A DNA stretch of 54,770 bases, taken from contig NZ_CAJHOF010000013.1 in the NCBI RefSeq assembly GCF_905120465.1, forward strand, positions 1-54,770, written 5' to 3'. Within the stretch, counting starts at the first letter, position 1; every line of letters starts with the position of its first letter. The notes below the pieces were generated by a model, which saw only the letters and a list, made by a program, of their open reading frames with translations, searched no databases and was not told the DNA's origin. Shown one piece after another: positions 9,815 to 18,193 of this stretch. Position numbers and translations under genes: made by a program. The stretch comes from Campylobacter majalis. GTDB lineage: Bacteria > Campylobacterota > Campylobacteria > Campylobacterales > Campylobacteraceae.

Positions 9815-11053
9815 CTATTTCATGCTAATTAGCTCTAGTGGATCGATGTGAAAATTTTTCTGAGTTACTTCAAATGTCAAATCATCTCTTACTCTGCCTA
9901 TAACGTAACCTTTTTGAACTCTCGTGCCAACTTTGATAGTAGGTGCAATTTGACTTAAATGTGCATATATGGTGTGTATGCCATTATCGTTTTCTATAAT
10001 TACCACCTTTTCTAGCAACTGTGTTTGTTTGGCAAACACAACTTTGCCGTTTAAAACTGATTTGACTTTCGCATCAGGGGTCTTGGAGCGAAGAACAACG
10101 GATTCATTAAAAATTTTAATATTATAAATAGGGTCTGTGTAGTTGCCAAATTTTTGCTTTACAACAAAACTATCAAGAGGTGCGATGGTTTTGGCACCAG
10201 TGTATTTCTTAACAGAGCTACTTTGGTAGCTAGAACCGACTTGGCGAATGCCTTGTGAGCTAGGTTGCTGTGTGTTTTTTGCATTTTTGGTATTGGCTTG
10301 TGCTTTTGCAGCGGCGGCTTTTTTAGATGCTTCATCCTCTTGTTTTGCTAAAATTGCCAAATCTTGCAATGTTTTTCTTAATTCGTCTTGCTGAGATTGT
10401 AGTTTTGCTAATTTTTTTGTATAAATTTCCTTGTCGCGCTTTAAATCGCTTATTGTTCTTTTTTGACTATCTTGTAATGATATTAGCTCATTTTGCTTCT
10501 TTTTATGCTCATTTATGCGAGTTTGGATCTTCTCTATTCGACTTGATTTTTCTTTGATTAAATTTGATGTGCTTTCATACTCTTTTGACATTTTTTTCAA
10601 GTCATCTTTTAACACATCATTTAGTTTTGTAAGAACTGCTGATGAAACTATACTCTCATCACTCTCAGCAAATCCATCACCTTCAAGCAACAAATCTAGC
10701 GAAAATTCTTCTGCAATTATTCTTACTATATTTTGCTCTATCTCTTTTTGCATTCTAACTAGATCTTTGTTTTGAGAATTTAAATCTTCTAACTCCTTAT
10801 TTGTGGCAGTTGCATTGCTTTCTAATGATTTTATTTGCTCCTTTGTCTTGCCTATGTCACTGGCTATTGTTTTTAGTTTTTTTTCACTTTGTAATATATC
10901 GGTAGCCAAATCTTCAAGCTTTTTGTTTAATTGCTTTGATAGCTGTTCTGCTGAGCGAAGTGAGTTTTTGTTGCTTTCGATCTTTTTTTTAGTATTTGAA
11001 CCAGCAGCCGTTAGCAAAACAACGCTAACAAGCAAAACAATAAGTTTTTTCAC
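9815..11053 (-). CDS. EnvC-like murein hydrolase activator (degenerate LytM domain)
   Basis: A 412-residue exported protein: signal peptide (about 1-18), a long Lys/Glu/Gln-rich coiled coil (about 20-245), a Ser/Gln linker, and a C-terminal LytM/M23-like domain (about 285-412). The LytM fold is recognisable (VLNGKVVFAK, TIYAHLSQI, KGYVIGRV), but the zinc-ligand motifs are absent: no HxxxD appears in the NIKIFNES region and the usual HLHFEV is replaced by LTFEV. It is therefore probably not a peptidase but an amidase activator like E. coli EnvC, which also pairs a coiled coil with a degenerate LytM domain. It directly follows ftsX, the known membrane partner of EnvC. Annotation as an M23 peptidase would be misleading. 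Confidence 0.82.
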   Translation of the reverse strand: MKKLIVLLVSVVLLTAAGSNTKKKIESNKNSLRSAEQLSKQLNKKLEDLATDILQSEKKLKTIASDIGKTKEQIKSLESNATATNKELEDLNSQNKDLVRMQKEIEQNIVRIIAEEFSLDLLLEGDGFAESDESIVSSAVLTKLNDVLKDDLKKMSKEYESTSNLIKEKSSRIEKIQTRINEHKKKQNELISLQDSQKRTISDLKRDKEIYTKKLAKLQSQQDELRKTLQDLAILAKQEDEASKKAAAAKAQANTKNAKNTQQPSSQGIRQVGSSYQSSSVKKYTGAKTIAPLDSFVVKQKFGNYTDPIYNIKIFNESVVLRSKTPDAKVKSVLNGKVVFAKQTQLLEKVVIIENDNGIHTIYAHLSQIAPTIKVGTRVQKGYVIGRVRDDLTFEVTQKNFHIDPLELISMK

Positions 11054-11058
11054 GTCAT

Positions 11059-11856
11059 TTATACCTTTTTCATAACTATACTTACAACTAAAATGCTAAG
11101 TAAAAATGAAATAGCAAATAAACTCAAAATTTCATCAATAGAAATTGTTGGCAAAACTATACTTATCTGCTCTTTTAAAGTATTTGCAAATCCAAAAGTA
11201 GGCAATAGATAAAACACAACACAAACAAAAGCCGTAGAAAAAACACTAGCAAAAAAACCACTTTTATAAAGCACTGCACTTTTTAACCAAAAACCAGCAC
11301 CAAAAAGTCGCATTATGTCAATTCTCTCTTGATGTTCATAGATCCACACATCAACCTGTTTTGCCATCAACAAAAGACCGATAAAACCAACTATAAACAT
11401 AAAAATCTGCGATATTGCTTTTGATAGCTTTAAACTCCTATATACTTTATCGTGCGTTCTTGCAAATGTTTCAACCTTATTAACTCCATCTATTTTAATA
11501 AGTTTATTCCTTAGCTCTTTCATATACTCACTGCTTGGCAATGCGTTTAATTTCAACGTATAAAATTTTGGCAAACTATTTTGCAGGATCGATAAATTTT
11601 TAGCTGAAATATCGTTATTTAATCGATTTATAATTTTATCAGAACTCATTATTTGCATACTCATTAGTGTTGGAACGGCTGGTTTTATGGCATTTTCGTT
11701 TAACTCTTTTGTTGCGACTATGATGATGTTATAATCATTATTCATCAGTTTTTCATACTCTTTTACTACCTTGCTAGAAAGCATAAAAAACGCAACAGCA
11801 AAAAGTATAGCACTAAGAGCTAGAAAAAAGCTAAAGTGATTTTTAAACGATCTCAT
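11059..11856 (-). CDS. ftsX: Cell division protein FtsX
   Basis: A 265-residue inner-membrane protein with the FtsX plan: one N-terminal membrane helix (about 10-28), an extracytoplasmic domain (about 30-150), then three more helices (about 155-175, 200-222 and 240-260). With FtsE it forms a type VII ABC complex that transmits ATP hydrolysis to a periplasmic hydrolase activator rather than moving a substrate. It overlaps ftsE by 14 nt and is followed 5 nt later by the EnvC-like gene, giving the expected order E-X-activator. Sequence conservation in this family is low; the call rests on topology and context. Confidence 0.85.
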   Translation of the reverse strand: MRSFKNHFSFFLALSAILFAVAFFMLSSKVVKEYEKLMNNDYNIIIVATKELNENAIKPAVPTLMSMQIMSSDKIINRLNNDISAKNLSILQNSLPKFYTLKLNALPSSEYMKELRNKLIKIDGVNKVETFARTHDKVYRSLKLSKAISQIFMFIVGFIGLLLMAKQVDVWIYEHQERIDIMRLFGAGFWLKSAVLYKSGFFASVFSTAFVCVVFYLLPTFGFANTLKEQISIVLPTISIDEILSLFAISFLLSILVVSIVMKKV

Positions 11857-12526
11857 TTATGCTTCCTTCTTCAATATGAAAATGTCTATATGGTATGCGT
11901 AAATTTAGCGGTATATGGTGCGTAACAACCACAATGGAAGTCCCCAAATACTCTCTAGCAGACATCAGTAAAGACCATATAACATCGCTTGAATACTCAT
12001 CTAAATTTCCTGTTGGTTCATCGCATAATAATAAATTTGGATTGTGTGCTAACGCTCTAGCCATAGCTACTCTTTGCTGCTCTCCACCGCTTAACTCAAG
12101 TGGATATTTATGTGCTTTATGTAGCATATTGACATGTTTTAAAAGCTTTGCTGCTTGTTTTTTGCATACACTATACGATACACCCTTAATAATCAAAGGC
12201 AACATTACATTTTTCTCGACACTCCACTCATTTATCAAGCGATAATTTTGAAATATTATGCCTATTCTTTGACGAAGCTTATTTAAGTCGCTTTTGCCTA
12301 TATTATTTAGCGATGTTAAGCAGACATTTAGCTCACCAGCACGTGGCGAAATTTCTGCGTAAAACGACTTTAAAAGAGTTGATTTACCACTTCCGCTTTT
12401 ACCTGTTATAAACACAAAATCATTCGTTTTTATATCAACATTTGCATTTTTAATTATCACTTCTTCATGCTCATATGCTAGGGTTAAATTTCTAGCACTT
12501 ATTATATTTTGCATATGTCTAAACAC
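11843..12526 (-). CDS. ftsE: Cell division ATP-binding protein FtsE
   Basis: A cytoplasmic ABC ATPase, up to 227 residues, with Walker A GKSGSGKSTLL, Q-loop FQNYRLI, signature LSGGEQQRVAMARAL and Walker B LLLCDEPTGNLD. The FtsE/LolD/MacB subclass is clear, and adjacency to ftsX makes it FtsE. The farthest upstream start is GTG at 12526, but ATG at 12514 (MQNIISARNL) is better placed, with AGGAG 11 nt upstream; the true product is probably 223 residues. Its start lies inside the 3' end of trmB, so the two are translationally coupled. Confidence 0.92.
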   Translation of the reverse strand: MFRHMQNIISARNLTLAYEHEEVIIKNANVDIKTNDFVFITGKSGSGKSTLLKSFYAEISPRAGELNVCLTSLNNIGKSDLNKLRQRIGIIFQNYRLINEWSVEKNVMLPLIIKGVSYSVCKKQAAKLLKHVNMLHKAHKYPLELSGGEQQRVAMARALAHNPNLLLCDEPTGNLDEYSSDVIWSLLMSAREYLGTSIVVVTHHIPLNLRIPYRHFHIEEGSINEIV

Positions 12527-13683
12527 TCCTGCACTTTTTTATGTGCCTTTAAGTTCTCAAAAGTCAAAAGCGGCTTCTTGGCAAAATACTCACATTTTTG
12601 ATTTTCTATCTTGATAAAACAGTGCTCTGGTCTAGCAAAGGCACCAAAGGCAAGTTTGATTAAAATTCTCTCATTGCTTGAGTAAATATCTTCAAAATGC
12701 ACAAAATAATCGCTATCTTTTATAGTTTCATTTTTAAAATTAGTTAAAATTTTAACCATATCATAACTATTGTGAAATTTCATATCATCTTTGATTTCAC
12801 GCTTAGGGCTTGAAATTTCGCACTTATACTGCATGTCATAAATATCTTTTTCTTGTCGCTTCCATCTATCTTCATATTTGCTTGAAATTTCAAGATTTTC
12901 ATTTTTTTTCAAAAATATTTTTGAGTTTGATAAATTTAAAAAATTTGACACACAATACTCAGCATACTCTTTGCTATCCGTTCTAAGCTCAAAACTGCCA
13001 CCCTCTTTTAGCACTCTTTCGCACTCCAAAGCAAAACTTTCACTAACCACTCTTCTATGTGGTGCTTTATCCCAAGGCACCGGAAAATGAAGGAAAATTT
13101 TATCAATTACATTTGAGTTAATAAGACCTAAAAGCAATCTTGCATCTGTATTAATTAATCTAATATTTTTTAAATCGTTTAACATAGCAAGTTTAGCGAC
13201 TTGCTCTATGCTTGGCTTATATACTTCTATGCCAATTACTAAGGTATTTTTATTATTTTTAGCTTGATATAACAAGTGCCTACCAGAACCAAAACCAATC
13301 TCTATAAAAATCTCATCATAAACCCCAACAAGAGTATTAAACTCCACTGTAAATTTATCAATATCCGTAATTAATTCTGATTTTTTAATTACTTTTGTTG
13401 GTTTATAAGCCATGGCTTCGCTTACAATCTCATTTGCATTTTCGTCGCGATACACACAAAGTGCTTTTTGCAATAAACTTGTTCTTGCTGGTTTGCTAAG
13501 TTTCTCGCCTTTTAGCACTACAAAATCTTGCTTTGGCTTTAGCGTAAGCAAAAAGCTCTCGTTCTCACACTGTGTATATATGAGCTTCTCATTTCTACCG
13601 CAAACTTCCCACAAAAACTTAACATCATCACGCCCAAATGGATATGATTTTGATTTTATACTTTTAGCTATAAAATTTGGCAT
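12502..13683 (-). CDS. trmB: tRNA (guanine-N7-)-methyltransferase TrmB, long form
   Basis: A 393-residue enzyme that forms m7G46 in the tRNA variable loop using SAM. The SAM site EIGFGSGRHLLYQAK lies near residue 147 and the catalytic/tRNA-contact segment appears as HFPVPWDKAPHRRV. This protein is far longer than the about 240-residue E. coli TrmB, with an N-terminal extension of about 120 residues and a C-terminal extension of about 100. I recall such long forms as typical of Campylobacter and Helicobacter. The start abuts the stop of the flpA 3' part, and the 3' end overlaps ftsE. Confidence 0.9.
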   Translation of the reverse strand: MPNFIAKSIKSKSYPFGRDDVKFLWEVCGRNEKLIYTQCENESFLLTLKPKQDFVVLKGEKLSKPARTSLLQKALCVYRDENANEIVSEAMAYKPTKVIKKSELITDIDKFTVEFNTLVGVYDEIFIEIGFGSGRHLLYQAKNNKNTLVIGIEVYKPSIEQVAKLAMLNDLKNIRLINTDARLLLGLINSNVIDKIFLHFPVPWDKAPHRRVVSESFALECERVLKEGGSFELRTDSKEYAEYCVSNFLNLSNSKIFLKKNENLEISSKYEDRWKRQEKDIYDMQYKCEISSPKREIKDDMKFHNSYDMVKILTNFKNETIKDSDYFVHFEDIYSSNERILIKLAFGAFARPEHCFIKIENQKCEYFAKKPLLTFENLKAHKKVQECLDICKI

Positions 13684-14279
13684 TATTTTGTGCTTATATT
13701 GATATTTTTTGGCTTTGACTCTATGCCATATTCATCCACTGCCACAATCTTATAGCTGTATTTTGTGCCAAGTTGTATATCGCTATCATAGTAGCTATTA
13801 GAATTTAGCCCACTAAAAACCATCTCTTTATCGCCACCACTTCTAGTTAATGTATATGATTTTGCACGTGCCACACTGCTCCAGCTCACATTTATACCAC
13901 CCCCATCATACAATGCCGTTATCTCAGGTGACAATGGAGCATCTAGCGTCGAGCCAACTACCGGCTCATCTTGTCTTAGGCTTTCAAGCTCATCTATATC
14001 AACAGCCGTGACCTTGTAATATCTTGTAACACCATTTGAATTAATTAAATCTTCAAAGCTTGTTTCATTTGTCTTTGCAAGATACGCATATGGCAAAAAT
14101 TTACTAGCCGAACGATACACATTATAATAAACCACGTCGCTAGTTATAGATGGCTGCCAACTTATAACTATTTTTTTAGGCTCACCTTGAGTTGCATTTA
14201 AATTTGTTACTCCTTTAGGGTAACTCCTTTGTAACAGCCTTGACAATCTCACTGGACTTTGAAACAACACCAGAGCCAT
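13683..14279 (-). pseudogene. flpA: flpA, 3' part in the +1 frame (FN3 domains 3-4)
   Basis: This 198-codon frame encodes two fibronectin type III modules, about residues 22-112 and 113-198, starting KGVTNLNATQGEPKK and ending NISTK. It is the C-terminal half of FlpA. The frame has an ATG at 14279, but its first 21 codons are an antisense-like reading of the upstream frame, with no signal sequence or ribosome site, so independent translation is unlikely. A single +1 shift at 14217-14220 joins it to the 5' part, giving a 400-residue protein, close to the about 410 residues of C. jejuni FlpA. It is either half of a frameshift-broken gene or the product of recoding; see the separate site entry. 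The absence of further damage argues against long-standing decay. Confidence 0.75.
14215..14230 (-). other. Frameshift site in flpA with prfB-like layout
   Basis: On the minus strand the order is AAAGGAG (14224-14230), TTA (14221-14223), CCC (14218-14220), TAA (14215-14217), AAAGGA. An SD-like hexamer, three spacer bases, a slippery codon and an in-frame stop is the exact arrangement of the programmed +1 site of E. coli prfB (AGGGGG-TAT-CTT-TGA). A +1 slip of tRNA-Pro from CCC to CCT continues as Lys-Gly-Val into the 3' frame. The simple alternative is one inserted C: GAG TTA CCT AAA GGA would read straight through. Sequence alone cannot decide between recoding, mutation and sequencing error. 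Confidence 0.6.
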
Positions 14280-14886
14280 TTACAACAAACACAGCATACA
14301 AATATCCCTTGCCATGTTTTACACTAGTGTCGATATATTCTGCATTTAGCCTACCTTTTACATGTGCAATTTGTGAGAATTTTTCACTACCAACATCTGC
14401 TCTTTTGATTATGTAGCTTACTACACTTGTATCAGGGTGCGGTCGCCATATTAGCTTAACCCTTCCAGGAAGTCCTGCAATAGCTTGAATAAATGGCACC
14501 GAAGCATAAAGTGGTCTTGTCATCACACTCACGCTTTCTCCACTATCTGAAATGTGCTCTTTAGAGTATGTTCTTAGCTGATATACATACGTGGTCTCAG
14601 GCTCTAATCCACTATCAACATGGTGAGTTGTAAATCTATCTTTTATCTGTGCGACGGCTTTAAATTTACCAGTTTTATTATCTTTTCTGTATAGTTCGTA
14701 TCCAATTACATTTTCATCATTTACCGGAAGCCATTCAAAGCCAACTTCTGTCATATCGCTTATAGTTTTTAAACTCGTAATAACCGGCAATGAGCTACTT
14801 TGCTGCGTTGGAACACTATGTGAGCTGCAACCAGCTATCAGTGTCGCTAAAACTACCGCAAACAAACTCACTTTTAATTTTTTCAT
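14215..14886 (-). pseudogene. flpA: flpA, 5' part: fibronectin-binding lipoprotein (FN3 domains 1-2)
   Basis: This 223-codon frame begins with a lipoprotein signal (MKKLKVSLFAVVLATLIAGC, lipobox LIAGC) and two FN3 modules, about residues 37-125 and 128-220. Residues near 168 read WRPHPDTSV, very close to the WRPHPDFRV motif reported as the fibronectin-binding site of C. jejuni FlpA, an outer-membrane adhesin. An AAGGAG site precedes the ATG. The frame stops at TAA after KELP, in the middle of the expected protein. If made alone, the product would still hold the lipid anchor and the binding motif but lose two FN3 modules. Its start lies 71 nt inside the upstream rluD-like gene. Confidence 0.8.
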
Positions 14887-15814
14887 AAAATATCTCCTTG
14901 TCGATTTTTTTAAAGACTATCTCTTTAAAATCATCAAAAATATCCGCTTCAAACTGCATATATTTGCCACTAATTGGATGCTTAAAATACAAAATATAAG
15001 CATGAAGCATAACTCGATTAATTTTATCATTTTCGCTCTTAAATCCGTATAAATCATCGCCTAATATATGCCTATTTATGCTTGATAAATGCACTCTTAT
15101 TTGATGAGTTCTGCCAGTAAATAGCTTACAAGCGATTAAATTTATACCACTATCGCTAATCAAGCTTATAAACGCTGATTTTGCCTCTCGTCCGCCTTTA
15201 ATAACGGCATTTTTTAGCCTATTATTTGGATTTCTGCCGATTGCTCTATTTACTACACATGGCTCTTTGATATTAATATCTGTAAGTGCTAGATAAATTC
15301 TTCCCATGCTTTTGTCACTAAGCTGCTTTGATAATGCTGCGTGAGCGATGTTTGTTTTAGCAATGATTATTGCTCCACTTGTTTGCTTATCAAGCCTATG
15401 CACAATACCCGCTCTAATGTCTCCGTTTAAATTTGATAGCATATATCCACGTTCATTTAGCCACTCTACTAAAGTAGCTTGTTTTACACTATTTGCTGGA
15501 TGAGTTATGACATGTGGTGGCTTATTTAACACCAATATATCATCGTCTTCGTATATTACATCAACATCAAAATCAACCTCATATCTATTTGAAATTTCTT
15601 GTTTTAAAGCAGGTTTAATACATATTTTATTATTTATAAAAATCTTAAATGATGGCTTTGTAATTAAATTTTCATTTACTTTTACAAGTGAGTTTTTTAT
15701 CATGACATTTGCTTGATTTCTTGAAATTTTAAGCATTTCAGATACTGCAACGTCCAATCTTGCTTCATTTTCTGCAATAAATTCAACCAATTTTTTACCT
15801 TTTTGTGCTATCAT
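14816..15814 (-). CDS. RluD-family 23S rRNA/tRNA pseudouridine synthase
   Basis: A 332-residue enzyme of the RluA/RluD family. An N-terminal S4 RNA-binding domain (about 14-75, ISRNQANVMIKNSLVKVN) precedes the catalytic domain with the signature GIVHRLDKQTSGAIIIAK near residue 140, whose Asp is the catalytic nucleophile. FTGRTHQIRVHL follows near residue 232. The rRNA target cannot be assigned from sequence. The last 23 codons run over the flpA start, an unusually long overlap. A T7/A7 run at 14905-14911 lies just before this tail: one extra base would end the protein at a TGA overlapping the flpA ATG, so the tail may come from an indel. Confidence 0.9.
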   Translation of the reverse strand: MIAQKGKKLVEFIAENEARLDVAVSEMLKISRNQANVMIKNSLVKVNENLITKPSFKIFINNKICIKPALKQEISNRYEVDFDVDVIYEDDDILVLNKPPHVITHPANSVKQATLVEWLNERGYMLSNLNGDIRAGIVHRLDKQTSGAIIIAKTNIAHAALSKQLSDKSMGRIYLALTDINIKEPCVVNRAIGRNPNNRLKNAVIKGGREAKSAFISLISDSGINLIACKLFTGRTHQIRVHLSSINRHILGDDLYGFKSENDKINRVMLHAYILYFKHPISGKYMQFEADIFDDFKEIVFKKIDKEIFYEKIKSEFVCGSFSDTDSWLQLT

Positions 15815-15840
15815 CTATCAAAAATTACTAAGGCTTAATT

Positions 15841-16947
15841 TTGATAAGATTTGATAGGCGTATTGTAACACATTTTGACTTTTTTCAAATACTTTTAATA
15901 ATTCCAATCATTGCTTTATCATATTTTTTGGTATCAGAAGTAAATGCAACACTTGCTTCAAAACAAATAGTGTATTTTGGTATTGGATTTGCTTTGTTTT
16001 GCCTATTTTTCTTTATCCCATTAAGGCGACTTGAATGGTTTATACCGATATTTTATTGGTTTAATATAGTCTTGCTTTTAAGTGTTGAGTTTTTTGGGAT
16101 TAGCAAACTTGGTGCAAAAAGATGGCTTGAAATTCCATTCGTTCATTTTACGCTCCAGCCTTCTGAGATTATGAAACCAGCATTTTTATTAATGCTTGCG
16201 TATTTAATTAAAAAAAATCCACCAAGCGAAAATGGCTACAATCTAAAAGACTTTTTAAAACTGAGTTTTTATATACTTTTGCCATTTTTTCTAATCGCCA
16301 AAGAGCCAGATTTAGGCACGGCACTCGTGCTTTTGCTTGTTGGATATGCTGTTCTTTTTGTAATAGGAGTAAATAAAAAAATATGGATTTGTATATTTGT
16401 AAGCATAGGACTTTGTGCTCCAATACTATATGAGAATTTACATGATTACCAAAAAAAACGCATAACTGACTTTATCTCAGAAAAACCAAGTTATCACGTT
16501 CGTCAAAGCATTATTGCAATTGGAAGTGGTGGAATGAGCGGCAAGGCAAAAGATGAAGCCACACAAACACATTTTAAATTTTTACCAATAGCAACAAGCG
16601 ATTTTATATTTGCTTACACAATTGAGAGATTTGGTTTTTATGGTGCAGTTGCGGTATTTAGTTTGTATGGGTTACTTATTTTACATCTTCTTACGCTAAA
16701 CTACATACTGAAAAACGACTTTTTTACGCAGGTTATGACCACAGGTATCGCTGTATTAATTTTTATCTACGTTGGCGTAAATGTTTCCATGACGATTGGG
16801 TATGCACCAGTTGTTGGTGTGCCACTACCATTTTATAGTTATGGCGGAAGTAGCTTTGTGACTTTTATGATACTTTTTGGAATGCTTCAAAATTTACTTA
16901 CATTTAGGTTTGATTTTGCTGGAAATTTTATCAAGATAAATAGATAA
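15841..16947 (+). CDS. rodA: Rod-shape SEDS glycosyltransferase RodA (MrdB)
   Basis: A 368-residue polytopic SEDS protein (about 10 membrane helices) that polymerises lipid II into glycan strands for cell elongation, with its class B PBP partner. Family motifs present: KRWLEIPFVHFTLQPSEIMKPAF (shortened here), EPDLGTALVLL with the catalytic-loop Asp, IAIGSGGMSGK, FLPIATSDFIFA and the C-terminal PFYSYGGSSFV. It is divergent from the rluD-like gene with a 26-nt gap, so its promoter must lie in or near that gene's start. Position matches mrdB beside cj1280c in C. jejuni. RodA rather than FtsW is inferred from that synteny and from length. Confidence 0.92.
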   Translation: MIRFDRRIVTHFDFFQILLIIPIIALSYFLVSEVNATLASKQIVYFGIGFALFCLFFFIPLRRLEWFIPIFYWFNIVLLLSVEFFGISKLGAKRWLEIPFVHFTLQPSEIMKPAFLLMLAYLIKKNPPSENGYNLKDFLKLSFYILLPFFLIAKEPDLGTALVLLLVGYAVLFVIGVNKKIWICIFVSIGLCAPILYENLHDYQKKRITDFISEKPSYHVRQSIIAIGSGGMSGKAKDEATQTHFKFLPIATSDFIFAYTIERFGFYGAVAVFSLYGLLILHLLTLNYILKNDFFTQVMTTGIAVLIFIYVGVNVSMTIGYAPVVGVPLPFYSYGGSSFVTFMILFGMLQNLLTFRFDFAGNFIKINR

Positions 16948-16977
16948 AGCAAGATTGTTTAAATTCTTGCTTTATCT
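16942..16977. terminator. Bidirectional hairpin between rodA and the PhnA-like gene
   Basis: A 13-bp perfect stem (AGATAAAGCAAGA, 16942-16954, with its complement at 16965-16977) closes a 10-nt loop. It includes the rodA stop codon and lies five bases before the end of the convergent downstream gene. Poly-T tails are weak on both sides, but the stem and convergent position support a shared terminator. Confidence 0.7.
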
Positions 16978-16981
16978 AACG

Positions 16982-17191
16982 TTAGGCTTTTTTCAAAAAC
17001 TCAGTTTTTAACACAATAACACCCATTTTATCTATCTTGCCTTCTATTTCTGTATCTTTATTGGTTAATTTTATATTTTTTACCATTGTCCCACGCTTTA
17101 ATGTTGCACCAGCACCTTTGACTTTTAAATCTTTGATTAAAATAACACTATCACCAGCATTTAGTTCAGTTCCGTTTGAATCTTTTGCCAT
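16982..17191 (-). CDS. PhnA/YjdM C-terminal-domain protein
   Basis: A 69-residue protein whose sequence (AKDSNGTELNAGDSV, LKVKGAGATLKRGTMVKNI, IEGKIDKMGVIVLKTEFLKK) is that of the PhnA/YjdM C-terminal SH3-like domain. It lacks the N-terminal zinc ribbon of the E. coli protein, as is usual for small stand-alone forms. Despite older labels, this family is not established as part of phosphonate breakdown and no phn genes are nearby, so the function is unknown. It is expressed alone, converging on rodA. Confidence 0.85.
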   Translation of the reverse strand: MAKDSNGTELNAGDSVILIKDLKVKGAGATLKRGTMVKNIKLTNKDTEIEGKIDKMGVIVLKTEFLKKA

Positions 17192-17290
17192 AAATTTCCT
17201 TTACAAATTTAAATAAAGCTTTGATTATAGTTATATTTTAGTTAATTTTTACTAAAATCATGCATTTTAATTCGTTGCAAAAGGTAAATT

Positions 17291-18193
17291 TTGAGTATAG
17301 TTTTTGGTCCAATTAACTCTCGTCGCTTTGGCATGTCACTTGGCATAGACTTATCTCCAAGCAAAAAATCATGCAATTTTGACTGCGTTTATTGCGAACT
17401 AAAGGGCGCAAAAACAACAGACAAGATCGAAAATCCAGTATCAGTTGATGAAATTTTAACCGAAGTTAAAGCTGCGTTAAAAAAACATCAAAATATCGAT
17501 GTTATCACGCTTACTGCTAATGGCGAACCAAGTTTGTATCCAAATTTAAAAGAGCTAATTTTTGAGCTAAATCGCATAAAAACTACACAAAAACTACTAA
17601 TTCTTAGCAACGGCACTGCTGTGCTTGATGAGATAAAATTTCAAAGCCTATTAGATTTAGATATAGTTAAGTTTAGCCTAGATAGTGCAAACCAAAAAAC
17701 ATTTAACAAGATAGACAGAAATGCCAAAATTTCAGTAAATAATATCATAAACAAAATGATAAAATTTCGCCAAGCTTTTAAGGGAGAGCTTGTGCTTGAA
17801 ATTTTAATCGTAAGCGGCTTTAACGACACGAAAGATGAGATGCTAGCACTAAATCAAGCGATTAAAAATATCCGCCCTGACAGAGTAGATATAAGCACCA
17901 TCGATAGGCCGCCAGCTTACAATGTAAAGCCAGTAAGCAACGAACTTTTAGGACAACTATCTACTTTTATAACAAACGCACCAGTTTTCATAGCCAGTAA
18001 AAAACAAAGCACTCAAAAATATGATTTTAGTCAAGATGACATAAAGCAACTTTTAGCTAGACGACCTCAAAGCACTCAAAACGTAGATGAAAATTTCTCC
18101 GATATTTCAAGGGCAAATCTTAAAATTTTACTCGATAAAAATGAAGTAAAATGCGTAAATTTAGCTGGAGTTTCGTTTTTTAAACTCGTGTGA
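17291..18193 (+). CDS. Radical SAM protein (COG0731-like)
   Basis: A 300-residue radical SAM enzyme. It starts FGPINSRRFGMSLGID and carries the cluster motif CNFDCVYC (Cx3Cx2C) near residue 29, followed by LTANGEPSLYPNL and LSNGTAV, the usual SAM-contact beta strands. The N-terminal pattern matches a subgroup distantly related to TYW1/wybutosine enzymes; the substrate is unknown. The start codon is TTG. The C-terminal about 60 residues are less conserved and may be a substrate or target domain. Its 3' end overlaps the convergent ybaK-like gene by 14 nt. Confidence 0.85.
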   Translation: MSIVFGPINSRRFGMSLGIDLSPSKKSCNFDCVYCELKGAKTTDKIENPVSVDEILTEVKAALKKHQNIDVITLTANGEPSLYPNLKELIFELNRIKTTQKLLILSNGTAVLDEIKFQSLLDLDIVKFSLDSANQKTFNKIDRNAKISVNNIINKMIKFRQAFKGELVLEILIVSGFNDTKDEMLALNQAIKNIRPDRVDISTIDRPPAYNVKPVSNELLGQLSTFITNAPVFIASKKQSTQKYDFSQDDIKQLLARRPQSTQNVDENFSDISRANLKILLDKNEVKCVNLAGVSFFKLV

